Of a stretch of 8,229 nt of DNA, positions 1-6,252 are shown in pieces (position 1 is the first letter of the stretch; every line of letters begins with the position of its first letter). The notes under the pieces were generated by a model. The model saw nothing but the letters and a program-made list of their open reading frames with translations. It was not told the DNA's origin and did no database searches. The DNA is from Anaerolineales bacterium UBA6668 (GTDB taxonomy: Bacteria; Chloroflexota; Anaerolineae; Anaerolineales; UBA6668). The stretch is from contig DKKK01000170.1 in assembly GCA_002455215.1 (NCBI GenBank), positions 1 through 8,229 of the forward strand, written 5' to 3'. Made by a program: the position numbers and the translations under genes.

Positions 1-12
1 CCGAAACTTTGA
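1..12. repeat. left copy of a short inverted match between the two window ends
   Basis: The first 12 bases match the reverse complement of the last 12 bases (8218-8229) at 11 positions. The first eight, CCGAAACT, are identical. No transposase or integrase accompanies the pair. It could mark a real boundary or be chance. The left copy overlaps the -35 box of a candidate promoter. I see the match directly; any function is unknown. Confidence 0.35.
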
Positions 13-37
13 ACCGCACCCCCAAATTTCCTATAAA
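9..37 (+). promoter_or_regulatory. candidate sigma-70-type promoter for the phosphatase gene
   Basis: TTGAAC at 9-14 matches four of six -35 consensus bases. TATAAA at 32-37 matches five of six -10 bases. The spacer is exactly 17 nt. Transcription would start near 44 and leave a leader of about 180 nt before the ATG at 226, containing the hairpins described at 75-90, 101-136 and 144-210. The motif is only a consensus match and no transcript evidence is available. Confidence 0.4.
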
Positions 38-74
38 TTCCATTGTGAGAATTAATCTGCTAAAATTAAACGAT

Positions 75-90
75 AGGGTAGTGATACCCT
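75..90 (+). other. small perfect hairpin in the leader
   Basis: AGGGTA at 75-80 and TACCCT at 85-90 form a perfect 6-bp inverted repeat around the loop GTGA. It lies between the promoter candidate and the tandem repeat. It could be an operator half-site pair or the first stem of a structured leader. It matches no riboswitch class that I recognise, and no T-run follows that would make it a terminator. Confidence 0.35.
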
Positions 91-100
91 CCATGACAGC

Positions 101-136
101 CGCTTAGAATAAGCCCGCTTAGAATAAGCCCGCTTA
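101..136 (+). repeat. tandem 15-bp repeat, 2.4 units, each unit a mini-hairpin
   Basis: The unit CGCTTAGAATAAGCC occurs at 101-115 and 116-130 without mismatch. A partial third unit, CGCTTA, follows at 131-136. Within each unit GCTTA and TAAGC are reverse complements around the loop GAA, so the tract can fold as consecutive small hairpins. The tract sits in the non-coding leader of the phosphatase gene, about 90-125 bases before its start codon. Copy number of such a tract can vary by slippage, but the role is unknown. Confidence 0.75.
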
Positions 137-143
137 TACGCAT

Positions 144-210
144 ATTCGGCGTGAATGGAAACTGCGCTTTTTTCTTTGAAGAAAAAAGCGCACACCTACC
201 TGTATCGAAT
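144..210. repeat. palindromic repeat element, copy 1 (complete)
   Basis: A perfect 14-bp stem is formed by 163-176 and 179-192, an A/T-rich core bounded by TGCGC/GCGCA. It is set inside a longer, looser palindrome whose outer ends are ATTCG (144-148) and CGAAT (206-210), symmetric about 177/178. The left flank ATGGAAACTGCGCTTTT (155-171) recurs with one mismatch at 2437-2453. The right half recurs at 751-781. The element ends 15 nt before the phosphatase ATG at 226. It is either a small non-autonomous mobile or REP-like sequence, or a repeated leader control element. It is not a classical terminator, because the T-run lies inside the stem. Confidence 0.75.
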
Positions 211-225
211 CTAAAAGTACTCAAA

Positions 226-732
226 ATGACAAACCAAACCCACCCGTACCAAATTTTAGTTGTTTGCACTGCCAATATATGCCGCTCGCCCATGGGAGAA
301 GCACTACTCCGCGAGAAGATTAACCAGCGTGGGTATTCAGCAAAATGGCAGGTTGTTTCGGCTGGCGTGTTGGCACTACCAGGACTGCCCGCAAGCGAGT
401 TTTCGGTACTCGAAATGGCAGACCGCGGGTTGGATATTTCCAAGCATCGCTCGCAAATGATCACACCGGAACTGATGAAGGAATCTCAACTGATATTTGT
501 AATGACTCACCATCATCGTGATGCGCTAACTTTTCAATACCCAGCCCACAAGAACAAGGTGAAATTATTCTCAGAATTGCGTGGCATAAAATTTGATATT
601 GACGATCCCTTTGGCGAACCCCGCGAAGGATACGCCGAATGTGCGCGGAATCTATTTGGGCTGGTAGAAATTGGCGAGAAACGTTTATTGAATTGGCTAG
701 CAGAAGTGGAAACACAGGGCGAACTGCAATGA
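226..732 (+). CDS. low-molecular-weight protein phosphatase (tyrosine-type P-loop)
   Basis: This 168-residue cytosolic enzyme removes phosphate from protein tyrosine, or possibly arginine, through a cysteinyl-phosphate intermediate. The family signature C-x5-R-S is at C14-R20-S21 (CTANICRS) near the N-terminus. The general acid is in the DPFG motif, D127-P128. The length is typical of the family (about 150-165). The GTG at 151 would extend the frame, but those 25 codons run through the palindromic repeat and look non-coding, so I start at the ATG at 226. No good ribosome-binding site is visible. DPFG resembles YwlE-type arginine phosphatases. However, I18 replaces the threonine (T11 in B. subtilis YwlE) linked to phospho-arginine preference, which points to tyrosine. 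glmU follows after 82 nt and may be co-transcribed. The family is very sure; the substrate is not. Confidence 0.92.
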   Translation: MTNQTHPYQILVVCTANICRSPMGEALLREKINQRGYSAKWQVVSAGVLALPGLPASEFSVLEMADRGLDISKHRSQMITPELMKESQLIFVMTHHHRDALTFQYPAHKNKVKLFSELRGIKFDIDDPFGEPREGYAECARNLFGLVEIGEKRLLNWLAEVETQGELQ

Positions 733-739
733 CCAATAT

Positions 740-798
740 TGGGTATGCACGAAAAAAGCGCAACCCTTAACTGTACCGAATATGATTCGACATACCCA
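740..798 (+). repeat. palindromic element, copy 2 (right half), inside a long stem
   Basis: The stretch 751-781 carries GAAAAAAGCGCA and, 14 nt on, CGAAT. This is the same order as the right half of copy 1, including CTGTA-Y-CGAAT just before the end. The left arm of the palindrome is missing. The half element is enclosed by another inverted repeat, TGGGTATG (740-747) with CATACCCA (791-798). A short stem CGAAT/ATTCG (777-781/785-789) lies inside. The whole structure fills the phosphatase-glmU spacer and ends 16 nt before the glmU ATG. It could affect glmU translation or be a decayed insertion. Confidence 0.6.
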
Positions 799-814
799 TA
801 TTTAAACAAATCCT

Positions 815-2161
815 ATGACAATTGCAACTGTAATTATGGCGGCAGGTAAAGGAACCCGCATGAAATCGGAACTTCCAAAAGTTTTGCACAAAGTGGGCGG
901 ACGCACGCTGATTGAACACGCATTGACCCTTGCAAGCGCTGTTAGCGACTTACCCCCAGTGGTGGTGGTCGGACACGGTGCAGACGCTGTGCAGGCAGTG
1001 GTCGGCGACCGGGCAGATTGTGTCTTGCAAGCCGAACAATTGGGCACCGGACATGCCGTGATGCAAGCTCACTCAACATTAGCAGGAAAAGCCGACTGGG
1101 TGTTGGTTTGGGCGGCAGATATGCCCTTGTTCCAGCCCGATACCTTGCGCCGAGTTGCGGATGCCCAGAGCAAAAACAGTGGTGCGCTCACTTTACTGAC
1201 TGTGCAGGTGCGAGACCCACGCAATTTTGGGCGTATTGTGCGCGATGAGAGCGGTAATGTGCTGGCGATTGTCGAAGAAGCCCTGTGTACTCCCGAACAA
1301 GCCGCCATTCGAGAAGTAAATCCGGGCTTGTACTGCTTCCGCGCCGATTGGTTGTGGAGTCACCTGCCCAAGCTGAAAATCTCCCCAAAAGGCGAGTATT
1401 TTCTCACCGATTTATTGGCAATGGCAGTTGAGCAAGGGCAACGGGTGGTGGCAGTTTCTACGCCAAACGAGATTGAGTGCATCGGCATCAACACGCGGGT
1501 TCACCTTGCCGAAGCCGAAGCCGTCATGCGAGAACGCACCAATCGTTATTGGATGGAGCAAGGCGTCACTATCCAAGACCCCAACAGCACCTACATTGAT
1601 GTTACTGCCCAAATTGGGATAGATACCATCATTTACCCTAACACCCACATTCAAGGCGATTCGGTCATTGGCAGTGGTTGTTCAATTGGTCCAAACACCA
1701 TTATTTTTCGCTCGCAGGTCGGCAATCATTGCAAGGTGTTTTCTTCGGTCATAGAAGAAGCACATATGGAAAACAATGTGCAAATAGGTCCCTTTGGGCA
1801 CTTACGCAAGGGAGCTTATCTAGCAGATGGGGTGTACATGGGCAATTTTGGCGAAGTGAAGAACAGCTACTTGGGCGCAGACGTCAAGATGGGGCATTTT
1901 AGCTACGTGGGGGATGCTACCATTGGCGCTCGTACCAATATTGCGGCGGGTACCATCACCTGTAACTTTGGTGCAGACCACAAAAAATATCGCACCGAAA
2001 TTGGTGAAGATGTTTTCATTGGTAGTGATACAATGTTAGTAGCGCCGTTAACACTAGGTGACCGTGCTCGCACCGGGGCAGGAAGCGTGGTAACAAAGGA
2101 TGTACCCGCAGATCGCTTGGCTGTTGGTGTCCCAGCACGGATACTGAAAAAACGAACCTAG
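815..2161 (+). CDS. glmU: bifunctional GlmU: GlcNAc-1-P uridylyltransferase / GlcN-1-P acetyltransferase
   Basis: GlmU makes UDP-N-acetylglucosamine for peptidoglycan and other envelope glycans. Its C-terminal domain acetylates glucosamine-1-phosphate and its N-terminal domain adds UMP. The 448 residues are close to the E. coli length (456). The N-terminal nucleotidyltransferase domain (about 1-225) shows AAGKGTRM at 9-16 with K22, QLGTGHAV, a metal-binding Asp in WAADMPL (D102), and GINTRVHLAEAE. The C-terminal left-handed beta-helix (about 245-448) has isoleucine-patch hexapeptides and R331, K349 and catalytic H361. These match E. coli R333, K351 and H363 with a constant offset of two. The conserved AAGTITCNF stretch follows. 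The ATG at 815 begins the family's usual N-terminus. No clear Shine-Dalgarno is seen. The gene is intact and the assignment is near certain. Confidence 0.98.
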   Translation: MTIATVIMAAGKGTRMKSELPKVLHKVGGRTLIEHALTLASAVSDLPPVVVVGHGADAVQAVVGDRADCVLQAEQLGTGHAVMQAHSTLAGKADWVLVWAADMPLFQPDTLRRVADAQSKNSGALTLLTVQVRDPRNFGRIVRDESGNVLAIVEEALCTPEQAAIREVNPGLYCFRADWLWSHLPKLKISPKGEYFLTDLLAMAVEQGQRVVAVSTPNEIECIGINTRVHLAEAEAVMRERTNRYWMEQGVTIQDPNSTYIDVTAQIGIDTIIYPNTHIQGDSVIGSGCSIGPNTIIFRSQVGNHCKVFSSVIEEAHMENNVQIGPFGHLRKGAYLADGVYMGNFGEVKNSYLGADVKMGHFSYVGDATIGARTNIAAGTITCNFGADHKKYRTEIGEDVFIGSDTMLVAPLTLGDRARTGAGSVVTKDVPADRLAVGVPARILKKRT

Positions 2162-2209
2162 TTCACCGAGCTTAAAAGTAGCCAATTGCTGTCTTTTCTA
2201 CCCCATCTC
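2162..2209. other. short spacer after glmU with nothing recognised
   Basis: This is the start of the 348-nt stretch between glmU and cdd. I see no hairpin plus T-run terminator and no convincing promoter here. The remainder of the gap is taken up by the ATPase remnant (2210-2429) and palindromic element copy 3 (2424-2492). Confidence 0.4.
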
Positions 2210-2429
2210 ATGCACTTTTTTTACACAGCCGGACCTTGTAACCCCCAGTGGCACTCTATATTGCCGGCAACATCGCGCCTGAAAGATGTAGCGCCTTTGT
2301 ACGACCTAATCGCCAAGTGGCATTACTTTGTTTCCACGCTCCGCGTCAGGTGGGAAAAACCACTATGATGTTGGAACTGGCGCGAGAACTGACGGAAAGT
2401 GGGGCATATCTCGCCGTACTTGTATGTTC
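2210..2429 (+). pseudogene. remnant of an AAA-like ATPase (N-terminal fragment, frameshifted)
   Basis: A reading frame from the ATG at 2210 gives MHFFYTAGPCNPQWH and then YFV. This resembles the opening (M-x-FF-x-TAGP-x-NP-x-x-H) of a family of AAA-like ATPases, several of which carry a PD-(D/E)XK nuclease-like C-terminus. After about 2328-2335 the similarity moves to the next frame, where HAPRQVGKTTMMLELARELT contains a Walker A motif (2338-2364). Loss of one base explains the switch. The fragment stops after about 70 residues, where the palindromic element at 2424-2492 begins. The Walker B region, sensors and all C-terminal domains are gone. The family is recalled as expanded in Chloroflexota-type genomes. 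It is a dead gene remnant; the exact Pfam family is less certain. Confidence 0.7.
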
Positions 2430-2492
2430 GACACGCATGAAAACTGCGCTTTTCTCCTTAAGGAAAAAGGCACAATCCTGACCAGCGCTCAA
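2424..2492. repeat. palindromic repeat element, copy 3 (diverged)
   Basis: The left flank ATGAAAACTGCGCTTTT (2437-2453) matches copy 1 (155-171) at 16 of 17 positions. It is preceded by TTCG (2427-2430), as in copy 1. The core is TCCTTAAGGA (2455-2464), a perfect 10-bp palindrome. A run of A residues and GGCA follow, pairing imperfectly with the left arm. The spacing from left end to centre (about 33 nt) equals that of copy 1. The element follows directly on the ATPase remnant and ends about 17 nt before the cdd ATG. Confidence 0.65.
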
Positions 2493-2509
2493 TAACCCTG
2501 CTATCTTTT

Positions 2510-2899
2510 ATGACATCTAACGCTTCATTAGTCGCTTTTGCCGTCCAAGTCACTCAGAATTGTTACGCGCCATACTCTAGCTTTCGTGTTGGCGCCGCGC
2601 TTCTGGGTGCATCCGGCAAGGTTTATTTAGGGGTGAATATTGAAAATGCCGCGTATTCGCCCACCATTTGTGCGGAACGCTCCGCCATTGCCCGTGCGGT
2701 TTCTGACGGTGAGCGTGAATTTACCCGCATTGCCATCGTCACCAAAGGCGCAGTGACTCCCTGCGGGGTCTGTCGCCAAACCTTGCGCGAGTTTGCCCCC
2801 GATTTAGAGATTGTGCTTGCAGATTTGCAGGGCAACATTCGCGTGGTGACTACGCTCAAAGAACTTTTGCCCGATAGCTTCGGTCCCGAACATCTATAA
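2510..2899 (+). CDS. cdd: cytidine deaminase (homotetrameric Cdd)
   Basis: Cdd hydrolyses cytidine and deoxycytidine to uridine and deoxyuridine in pyrimidine salvage. The 129-residue protein is of the short, tetrameric Bacillus type, which uses three cysteines on zinc. They are C54 in TICAERSA, and C85 and C88 in TPCGVCRQ. E56 next to the first ligand is the proton shuttle. The substrate-binding blocks YAPYSSFRVGAAL and GVNIENAAYSP are also present. The ATG at 2510 gives the usual N-terminus; no Shine-Dalgarno is evident. The upstream gap holds the palindromic element and the ATPase remnant. The glucosidase begins 29 nt downstream, so co-transcription is likely. The gene is intact and the assignment is sure. 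Confidence 0.97.
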   Translation: MTSNASLVAFAVQVTQNCYAPYSSFRVGAALLGASGKVYLGVNIENAAYSPTICAERSAIARAVSDGEREFTRIAIVTKGAVTPCGVCRQTLREFAPDLEIVLADLQGNIRVVTTLKELLPDSFGPEHL

Positions 2900-2928
2900 A
2901 GCGCCTTGCGCTACCCCAAAATAATCTC

Positions 2929-4551
2929 ATGTGGTGGAAATCAGCAGTTTTTTATCAAATTTACCCGCGCAGTTTTGCCGATAGCAATCAAGACGGTGTT
3001 GGCGATTTGCCCGGTATTACCCAAAAAATCCCTTATTTAGCCAGTCTAGGTGTGGATGCGCTCTGGCTTTCGCCTGTCTATCCGAGTCCGCAATTTGACT
3101 TTGGCTATGATGTCGCCGATTATTGCGACATAGACCCCTTATTTGGCACACTGACAGATTTTGACCAGTTGGTGGCAACGGCGCATCATCACAATCTACG
3201 TATTGTGATGGATCTGGTTTTTAACCACACTTCCCACCTGCATGATTGGTTCAAAGAATCACGCCAAAACCGCCGGAATGCCAAACGAAACTGGTATATT
3301 TGGGCAGACCCCGGCTTGGATGGGGGAACGCCCAACAATTGGGAATCGGTTTTTGGCGGCTCAGCTTGGGAGTGGGATGAATTAACCGGACAATTTTACT
3401 TACATAGTTTTCTAAAAGAGCAACCTGACCTAAACTGGCGAAATCCTGAAGTGCGTCAGGCAATCTACGCCGTGATGCGCTTTTGGCTGGAACGTGGGGT
3501 GGACGGTTTTCGCATGGATGTGGTCAATGTTTATTATAAAGATGCCGCCTTGCGTGATAACCCGCTGGTGTTGGGTAGTGGCATCTCTAAGGGCTTACGT
3601 AGTTATGACCGTCAACGCCATATTTACGACCGTGACCAGCCTGAAATGGAACAAACGCTCGGCGAAATGCGGGCATTACTCGATTTTTACCAACCACCAC
3701 GCATGATGGTGGGTGAAATTATGGGGGAAGATACGGGCATTGCCGCACGCTACTGCGCCTCCAATCAGCTTAATCTCGCTTTCAATTTTGAGTTTAGCAG
3801 TAGCGGCTGGCGTCCGCGCAATTTCCAAAAGATTGTGCAAAAGTGGGAAAGCACGCTTGGGGTAGACAATTGGCCCTGCTATGTGCTGAGCAATCACGAT
3901 ATTGTGCGCCATGTTAGCCGCTATGCCGATGGTCCACACGCGGCAGACCAAAAAGCGGTGGTTGCCGCCGCCCTGTTGCTCACTTTGCGTGGCACACCGT
4001 TCCTTTACTATGGCGAAGAAATTGCCATGCGTAATGTCAAATACGCCCGCGAGCAAATTCAAGACCCGTTTGGCAAGCAATTTTGGCCCTTCTATACCGG
4101 GCGCGATGGCTGTCGCTCACCGATGCAGTGGTCGGGTGCGGAAAATGCTGGCTTTTGCGAAAATGCCAAACCGTGGCTTCCGCTTGCCCCTGACTTTGCC
4201 GAGCGCAACCTTGCCCTTCAGCAGGAGAATCCTACTTCCATTTGGCATCAATATCGCCAATTGCTTGCCATCCGCCGTGCCGAATCTGCCCTGCAACAAG
4301 GTGAATTTGTCCCGCTCCAGCAACGCAATGTGGAAAGTATGGTCTTTCTGCGCCAGACAGCAGACGAAACTATTTTGGTCGCACTTAATTTCTATGGCTG
4401 GGAAGTCACTGCCCACCTAGACCAACCCCTACCCAGCGGTGAGTGGCAAACTTTGTACAATACACTTGCCGAACAGCCCGCTCCGGCTTATGTGCCGCAA
4501 ACGCTGATTCTCAATGCCTATCAAGTGGCAATTTGGAAAAGAAAACCCTAA
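2929..4551 (+). CDS. GH13 alpha-glucosidase, oligo-1,6-glucosidase-like
   Basis: This 540-residue cytosolic-type enzyme (no signal peptide) releases glucose from short alpha-glucosides. The (beta/alpha)8 barrel motifs occur in order. A calcium-type loop DSNQDGVGD is at 18-26. Region I DLVFNH runs from D95 to H100. QPDLNW (165-170) is typical of the oligo-1,6-glucosidase/alpha-glucosidase subfamilies. Region [10 protein letters not shown] holds nucleophile D197. Region III GEIMG holds acid/base E263. Region IV LSNHD holds D324. Valine (V198) directly after the nucleophile is the residue found in isomaltase-type enzymes, while maltase types carry threonine, so alpha-1,6 linkages are the likelier target. 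A C-terminal beta-sandwich domain is expected from about 455. The stop codon TAA overlaps the ribosome-binding motif of the mutase gene. No transporter or regulator of sugar use is adjacent. The family is certain; the exact substrate is inferred. Confidence 0.94.
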   Translation: MWWKSAVFYQIYPRSFADSNQDGVGDLPGITQKIPYLASLGVDALWLSPVYPSPQFDFGYDVADYCDIDPLFGTLTDFDQLVATAHHHNLRIVMDLVFNHTSHLHDWFKESRQNRRNAKRNWYIWADPGLDGGTPNNWESVFGGSAWEWDELTGQFYLHSFLKEQPDLNWRNPEVRQAIYAVMRFWLERGVDGFRMDVVNVYYKDAALRDNPLVLGSGISKGLRSYDRQRHIYDRDQPEMEQTLGEMRALLDFYQPPRMMVGEIMGEDTGIAARYCASNQLNLAFNFEFSSSGWRPRNFQKIVQKWESTLGVDNWPCYVLSNHDIVRHVSRYADGPHAADQKAVVAAALLLTLRGTPFLYYGEEIAMRNVKYAREQIQDPFGKQFWPFYTGRDGCRSPMQWSGAENAGFCENAKPWLPLAPDFAERNLALQQENPTSIWHQYRQLLAIRRAESALQQGEFVPLQQRNVESMVFLRQTADETILVALNFYGWEVTAHLDQPLPSGEWQTLYNTLAEQPAPAYVPQTLILNAYQVAIWKRKP

Positions 4552-4554
4552 GGA
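4550..4554 (+). promoter_or_regulatory. ribosome-binding site fixing the mutase start
   Basis: AAGGA at 4550-4554 lies 7 nt before the ATG at 4562 and shares bases with the TAA stop of the glucosidase gene. It is one of the few good Shine-Dalgarno matches in the window. It decides against the earlier in-frame ATG at 4514, which lies inside the glucosidase coding region. Overlap with the stop codon suggests translational coupling. Confidence 0.7.
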
Positions 4555-4561
4555 ACCGCTT

Positions 4562-6205
4562 ATGCCGTCCCATTCCGCACAATACGCTCACTGGCTCACC
4601 CAGCAATACCGCAAAGCGCTTGAAAAAGCACCCGAACGCAAGGCGAGTTTTAGCACATCTAGCGCGATAGAACTTCCGCCCTTGATAACCCCCAACCAGC
4701 TAGATGAAGCCTACCAAGCCCAACTAGGCTTTGCTGGCGAATACCCTTTCACGCGCGGCATTCAACCTAGCATGTACCGCAGTCGGTTTTGGACAATGCG
4801 GCAATATGCTGGGTTTGCCACCGCCGAAGAATCGAACACCCGTTACAAATATTTATTGGCAAATGGGCAGAACGGACTTTCGGTGGCGTTTGACCTGCCC
4901 ACCCAGATTGGCTATGACCCAGATGATGAAATGGCAATGGGAGAAGTGGGTAAAGTGGGGGTGTCTATCCCAACCTTGCAAGACATGGCACGCCTGTTTC
5001 AGGATATCCCGCTGGGCAGGGTCAGCACTAGCATGACCATCAATGCACCGGCGGCTATCTTACTGGCGATGTATATTGCGGTAGGGCAACAGCAAGGAGT
5101 CGAGCCGAAACAACTGCGTGGCACGATCCAAAACGACATTTTGAAAGAATATCTGGCACGCGGCACTTATATTTTCCCGCCGCGCCCTTCTATGCGCCTG
5201 ATTACCGATGTGTTTCAATACTGCCAGCGTGAAGTGCCGCACTGGAATACCATTTCCATTAGCGGCTATCACATTCGTGAAGCAGGTAGTACAGCGGTGC
5301 AAGAAGTTGCTTTCACGCTTGCCAATGGCATTGCGTATGTACAAGCGGCAGTCAATGCTGGGCTGGCAGTGGATGATTTTGCCCCGCAGTTGAGCTTCTT
5401 CTTCAATGCACACAACCAATTCTTAGAAGAAATTGCCAAATTCCGGGCGGCACGCCGTTTGTGGGCAAGTATTATGCGCGAGCGATTTGGCGCAAAAAAT
5501 TCGAAAAGCTGGCAGTTGCGCTTCCACACCCAAACCGGCGGAAGCACCCTGACCGCCCAACAGCCCGAAAACAATGTGACGCGGGTTACCATCCAAGCCC
5601 TTTCTGCGGTGCTGGGCGGCACCCAAAGTTTGCACACCAACGGCATGGACGAAGCGCTGGCTTTGCCCACCGAAACTGCCGCACGCGTGGCTTTGCGTAC
5701 CCAACAAATTATTGCCTATGAAAGTGGCGTGGCGGACACGGTGGACCCGCTGGCTGGAAGCTACCTGCTCGAATACCTAACCGATGAAATTGAACGCCGC
5801 TCCCGTGACTATCTGGCGCAAATTGACGGGATGGGCGGCGCATTGCCAGCCATCGAAAGTGGTTGGACACAGAATGAAATTCACACCAGTGCCTATCTCA
5901 CCCAACTTGCGGTTGAACGTGGCGAGCAAGTGATTGTCGGGGTCAATAAATTTGAAAGTGTTGTTACGCCCGCTGTCGAGATTCAGCGCATAGACCCCGC
6001 TATTGAGCAACGCCAGTGTGAGAAACTAGCTGGTTTGCGTGCCCAGCGCGACAATGAACGGGTCAGCGCTTTGCGTCAACAAATCGCTACTGCCGCAAAG
6101 GGAAGCGAAAACTTATTACCACTGTTTATTGAAGCGGTGCGTGCAGATACCACGCTCGGAGAAATTTGTAACACCTTACGCGAAGTGTGGGGGGAGTACC
6201 GCTAG
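4562..6205 (+). CDS. methylmalonyl-CoA mutase, catalytic (large) subunit without B12 domain
   Basis: This enzyme interconverts (R)-methylmalonyl-CoA and succinyl-CoA by a coenzyme-B12 radical mechanism, in propionate metabolism or carboxylation cycles. The 547 residues cover the whole TIM-barrel mutase domain and end (LREVWGEYR) where the catalytic domain of fused enzymes ends. The C-terminal cobalamin-binding domain is therefore absent and must come from a separate small subunit, not seen here. By comparison with P. shermanii MutB, Y82 (RQYAGF), R200 (EYLARGTY) and H237 (SGYHIREAG) match Y89, R207 and H244 with a constant offset of seven. Isobutyryl-CoA mutases have F and Q at the first two positions, so methylmalonyl-CoA is favoured. 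Other diagnostic stretches are [21 protein letters not shown] and GGTQSLHTN. It starts 10 nt after the glucosidase stop. No meaB-type chaperone GTPase is in the window. Confidence 0.95.
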   Translation: MPSHSAQYAHWLTQQYRKALEKAPERKASFSTSSAIELPPLITPNQLDEAYQAQLGFAGEYPFTRGIQPSMYRSRFWTMRQYAGFATAEESNTRYKYLLANGQNGLSVAFDLPTQIGYDPDDEMAMGEVGKVGVSIPTLQDMARLFQDIPLGRVSTSMTINAPAAILLAMYIAVGQQQGVEPKQLRGTIQNDILKEYLARGTYIFPPRPSMRLITDVFQYCQREVPHWNTISISGYHIREAGSTAVQEVAFTLANGIAYVQAAVNAGLAVDDFAPQLSFFFNAHNQFLEEIAKFRAARRLWASIMRERFGAKNSKSWQLRFHTQTGGSTLTAQQPENNVTRVTIQALSAVLGGTQSLHTNGMDEALALPTETAARVALRTQQIIAYESGVADTVDPLAGSYLLEYLTDEIERRSRDYLAQIDGMGGALPAIESGWTQNEIHTSAYLTQLAVERGEQVIVGVNKFESVVTPAVEIQRIDPAIEQRQCEKLAGLRAQRDNERVSALRQQIATAAKGSENLLPLFIEAVRADTTLGEICNTLREVWGEYR

Positions 6206-6252
6206 GAAAGGAGACAACCTAGCAGTGGACATTTGCGCTTTGGCAGAAACGA
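6206..6252 (+). other. convergent junction with a stranded Shine-Dalgarno-like motif
   Basis: AAGGAG (6208-6213) follows immediately after the mutase stop codon, but no real gene starts behind it. The nearest possible start is a GTG at 6225, and its frame closes after 25 codons at 6302, inside the opposite-strand glpB. The motif may be what is left of a next operon gene lost by rearrangement. Inverted repeats GCAGTGG (6222-6228) and CCACTGC (6273-6279) flank a 44-nt loop that reaches into glpB. This is not a convincing terminator, and no other terminator is visible between the convergent genes. Confidence 0.35.

Noticed and set aside
41..56. lac-operator-like sequence ATTGTGAGAATTAAT
   Set aside because: It resembles an operator half only superficially. 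It lacks a symmetric partner and no LacI-type regulator is nearby.
163..192. Rho-independent terminator
   Set aside because: The T-run is part of the stem and no U-tract follows the hairpin. The same element recurs before other genes, which fits a repeat family better.
151..225. GTG at 151 as the start of the phosphatase
   Set aside because: The 25 extra codons run through the palindromic element and have no family similarity. The ATG at 226 places the P-loop at the usual distance from the N-terminus.
4514..4561. ATG at 4514 as the start of the mutase
   Set aside because: It lies inside the glucosidase coding region, while the ATG at 4562 has a good AAGGA ribosome-binding site and begins the expected N-terminus.
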